DNA of 6,387 bases, taken from Bacteroidota bacterium. Its GTDB lineage: Bacteria; Zhuqueibacterota; Zhuqueibacteria; Zhuqueibacterales; Geothermadaptataceae. The notes beneath the pieces are model-generated. The model had not been told where the DNA came from, did not search any database, and saw only the letters and a list, made by a program, of their open reading frames with translations. Positions 4,471 through 6,387 of the stretch are shown here, piece by piece. The position numbers were made by a program, and so were the translations under genes. The stretch spans positions 1 through 6,387 of the forward strand of contig DRLW01000079.1 of the NCBI GenBank assembly GCA_011375275.1, written 5' to 3'. How positions within the stretch are numbered: the stretch's first letter is position 1; every line of letters begins with the position of its first letter.

Positions 4471-6387
4471 ATGCCCAGAAATACGGTAAAAATGATCAAC
4501 CGCGAGATCAGCTGGCTGGCTTTTAACGCGCGTGTACTCCAGGAAGCTGAAGACCCGAACGTTCCCCTGATCGAACGGTTGAAATTTCTCGGTATTTTCT
4601 CTTCCAATCTCGATGAGTTTTTTCGGGTTCGTGTGGGTACGCTGATTCGCATGAATGATGCAGGCATCAAAGCCAAATCTGTTTTCGGCGCTGCCCCCAG
4701 GAAGATTCTCGATAAAATTCACGACATCGTGATCGAGCAGCGCGAACGTTTTGATAAAATATTTCCGGTTCTGTATTCCGAGCTGGGGCGCGAGAATATC
4801 TTTGTCATCAACGAGAACGAGCTCAATCAGGAGCAGGAAAATTTTGTGCGCAGCTATTTTCGTGAAAAAGTTCGGCCAACCCTTGTTCCGATAATGCTCA
4901 GAGAGGAGATGGAATTCCCCTACCTCCGCAATCAGATTATCTATCTCGCCATCCATCTGTCCAGCACAACAAGGCCTGAAGATGCCTGCTATGCTCTGAT
5001 CGAGGTGCCGGCCGAAGTTTTGCCGCGGTTTATCGTCCTGCCGGCCATTGGCAGCAATAAATATATCATCATGCTCGACGACGTCATCCGCTTCGGCCTG
5101 AAGGAGATATTCTCCATTTTTGACTATGACCGCTTCAACGCATATACCATCAAGCTGACGCGTGACGCAGAAATCGACATTCACGATGACGTCACCAAAA
5201 GTTTTTTCGAGAAGATCGAAAAGTCACTGAAACAGCGGGAAAAAGGCCGTCCGGTACGCTTTGTCCACGACCGTGATATGCCGGAAGACCTGCTCAGATT
5301 TGTTTTGAAGAAGAACAATCTGCAGGGGTTCGATAACATCATCCCCGGAGGGCGCTATCATAATGCGCGGGATTTTATCAATTTCCCCAATGTCGGCTCC
5401 CGCGCTCTGGAATATGAAAAGATTACTCCGATTCCCCATGCATTTATCGAATCACATACCAGTCTGCTCAGGGCCATTGCAGAGAGGGATTTGTTGTTAC
5501 ATTTCCCCTATCAATCTTTCGACTATATTATCGATCTGCTGCGCGAGGCTGCGATTGATCCCAATGTGACGGCGATCAAAATGACCCTCTACCGCGTGGC
5601 CAAGACGTCCAACGTAATCAACGCCTTGATCAACGCGCGCAAAAATGGGAAAAAAGTCACTGTGCTGATGGAGTGGCAGGCCCGTTTCGATGAGCAGGCA
5701 AACATCCACTGGACAAAACTGCTCGAGCGCGAAGGTGCCAAAATAATCGATGGTGTGCCGGGGCTGAAAGTCCATGCCAAGCTTTGCCTGATTACCCGCA
5801 TTTCTGATAACAGCGAGACCAGATACGCTGTTATCGGTACCGGCAACTTTAACGAATCCACTGCGCGCCAGTACAGTGATCACACCCTGTTTACAGCTGA
5901 CAAAGCGATAACCCAGGAAGTGGCAAAGGTTTTTTCTTTCCTCGAAAACAATTATAAGACCTATAATTACAAGCATTTGCTCGTATCGCCCTTTCACATG
6001 CGCAAGCGGCTTGTTGCACTGATAAAAAACGAAATCAGGAATGCGCGGGCTGGTAAAAAAGCAGCGATCGACATCAAGCTCAACAGCCTCGTCGATCAGG
6101 CGATGATCAAAAAGCTGTACGACGCCAGCGCCGCAGGAGTGAAGGTGAGAATGGTGATTCGCGGGATTTGCAGTCTGGTGCCCGGGGTGCAGAAGATCAG
6201 CGAGAACATCGAAGTCATCAGCATTATCGATAAATTTCTCGAGCATTCACGCTTGTTCATTTTTCATAACGGCGGTGATGAAAAGTACTTTCTCTCCTCA
6301 GCAGACTGGATGGTACGCAATCTCGATAATCGGGTCGAAGTCGCGGTGCCGATTCTGGATCGTGAGATACAGGCGGAAATTCGGGCG
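4471..6387 (+). CDS. ppk1: Polyphosphate kinase 1 (3' end outside window)
   Basis: An uninterrupted frame of 639 codons runs to the window edge. PPK1 reversibly transfers the ATP gamma-phosphate to inorganic polyphosphate through a phosphohistidine. The N-terminal signature NREISWLAFNARVLQEAEDP (residues 10-29) and SSNLDEFFRVRV lead into the head domain (about 107-320) and two phospholipase-D-like domains. Counting from this start, the autophosphorylated histidine (KVHAKLCL) is residue 435, the second catalytic histidine (EHSRLFIF) 592, and the metal/phosphate arginines 375 (MTLYRVA) and 405 (QARFDE), the same numbers as in E. coli PPK, which supports both the identity and the ATG at 4471. 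An in-frame TAA two codons upstream excludes longer forms; ATG 4492 is possible. Neither start has a strong Shine-Dalgarno. About 50 C-terminal residues should be missing. It is transcribed separately from the HD-GYP gene. Confidence 0.97.
   Translation, partial: MPRNTVKMINREISWLAFNARVLQEAEDPNVPLIERLKFLGIFSSNLDEFFRVRVGTLIRMNDAGIKAKSVFGAAPRKILDKIHDIVIEQRERFDKIFPVLYSELGRENIFVINENELNQEQENFVRSYFREKVRPTLVPIMLREEMEFPYLRNQIIYLAIHLSSTTRPEDACYALIEVPAEVLPRFIVLPAIGSNKYIIMLDDVIRFGLKEIFSIFDYDRFNAYTIKLTRDAEIDIHDDVTKSFFEKIEKSLKQREKGRPVRFVHDRDMPEDLLRFVLKKNNLQGFDNIIPGGRYHNARDFINFPNVGSRALEYEKITPIPHAFIESHTSLLRAIAERDLLLHFPYQSFDYIIDLLREAAIDPNVTAIKMTLYRVAKTSNVINALINARKNGKKVTVLMEWQARFDEQANIHWTKLLEREGAKIIDGVPGLKVHAKLCLITRISDNSETRYAVIGTGNFNESTARQYSDHTLFTADKAITQEVAKVFSFLENNYKTYNYKHLLVSPFHMRKRLVALIKNEIRNARAGKKAAIDIKLNSLVDQAMIKKLYDASAAGVKVRMVIRGICSLVPGVQKISENIEVISIIDKFLEHSRLFIFHNGGDEKYFLSSADWMVRNLDNRVEVAVPILDREIQAEIRA

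Noticed and set aside
4444..6246. Long minus-strand readings opposite ppk1 (4444-5184 and 5497-6246)
   Set aside because: They are antisense shadows of an intact PPK1 frame with all catalytic residues.

Overview
The window is an ordinary bacterial chromosomal segment with five protein genes and two unusually structured intergenic regions. Three genes are on the minus strand: a small GGQ release-factor-like protein (7-387), thioredoxin (558-881) and a secreted M28 zinc peptidase of the carboxypeptidase Q type (1248-2645). Two are on the plus strand: a stand-alone HD-GYP cyclic-di-GMP phosphodiesterase (3318-3941) and polyphosphate kinase 1 (from 4471, running off the right edge). There is no phage, insertion sequence, CRISPR array, tRNA or rRNA.

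The organism is probably a Gram-negative-type bacterium with c-di-GMP signalling and an exported peptidase. Base composition is moderate and the genes have clear Shine-Dalgarno sites. The taxon cannot be fixed from the sequence. The mix of a carboxypeptidase-Q-like peptidase, an HD-GYP protein and GTAGGGG-type intergenic palindromes would suit a lineage such as Calditrichota/KSB1 or a deltaproteobacterial group, but that is a guess.

Layout: trxA ends in a strong intrinsic terminator (487-526), so the release-factor-like gene downstream needs its own promoter; a TATACT box and an operator-like inverted repeat lie in front of it. The M28 gene is separated from trxA by 366 bases with no convincing gene and one possible AU-rich terminator. 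The M28 and HD-GYP genes are divergent across about 670 bases. That gap holds a 13-bp-arm palindrome, a 20-bp direct repeat present twice, an 18-bp bulged hairpin, a second 9-bp inverted repeat and a good match to the sigma-54 consensus at 3158-3173. HD-GYP ends in a textbook terminator (3986-4024). A second GTAGGG palindrome (4085-4112) and several small hairpins lie between it and ppk1.

The genes do not form one operon or an evident dedicated system. The most plausible functional theme is stress and lifestyle switching (c-di-GMP turnover, polyphosphate synthesis, thiol redox, ribosome rescue), but this is inference from adjacency only. The least explained part of the window is the DNA between 2750 and 3180.
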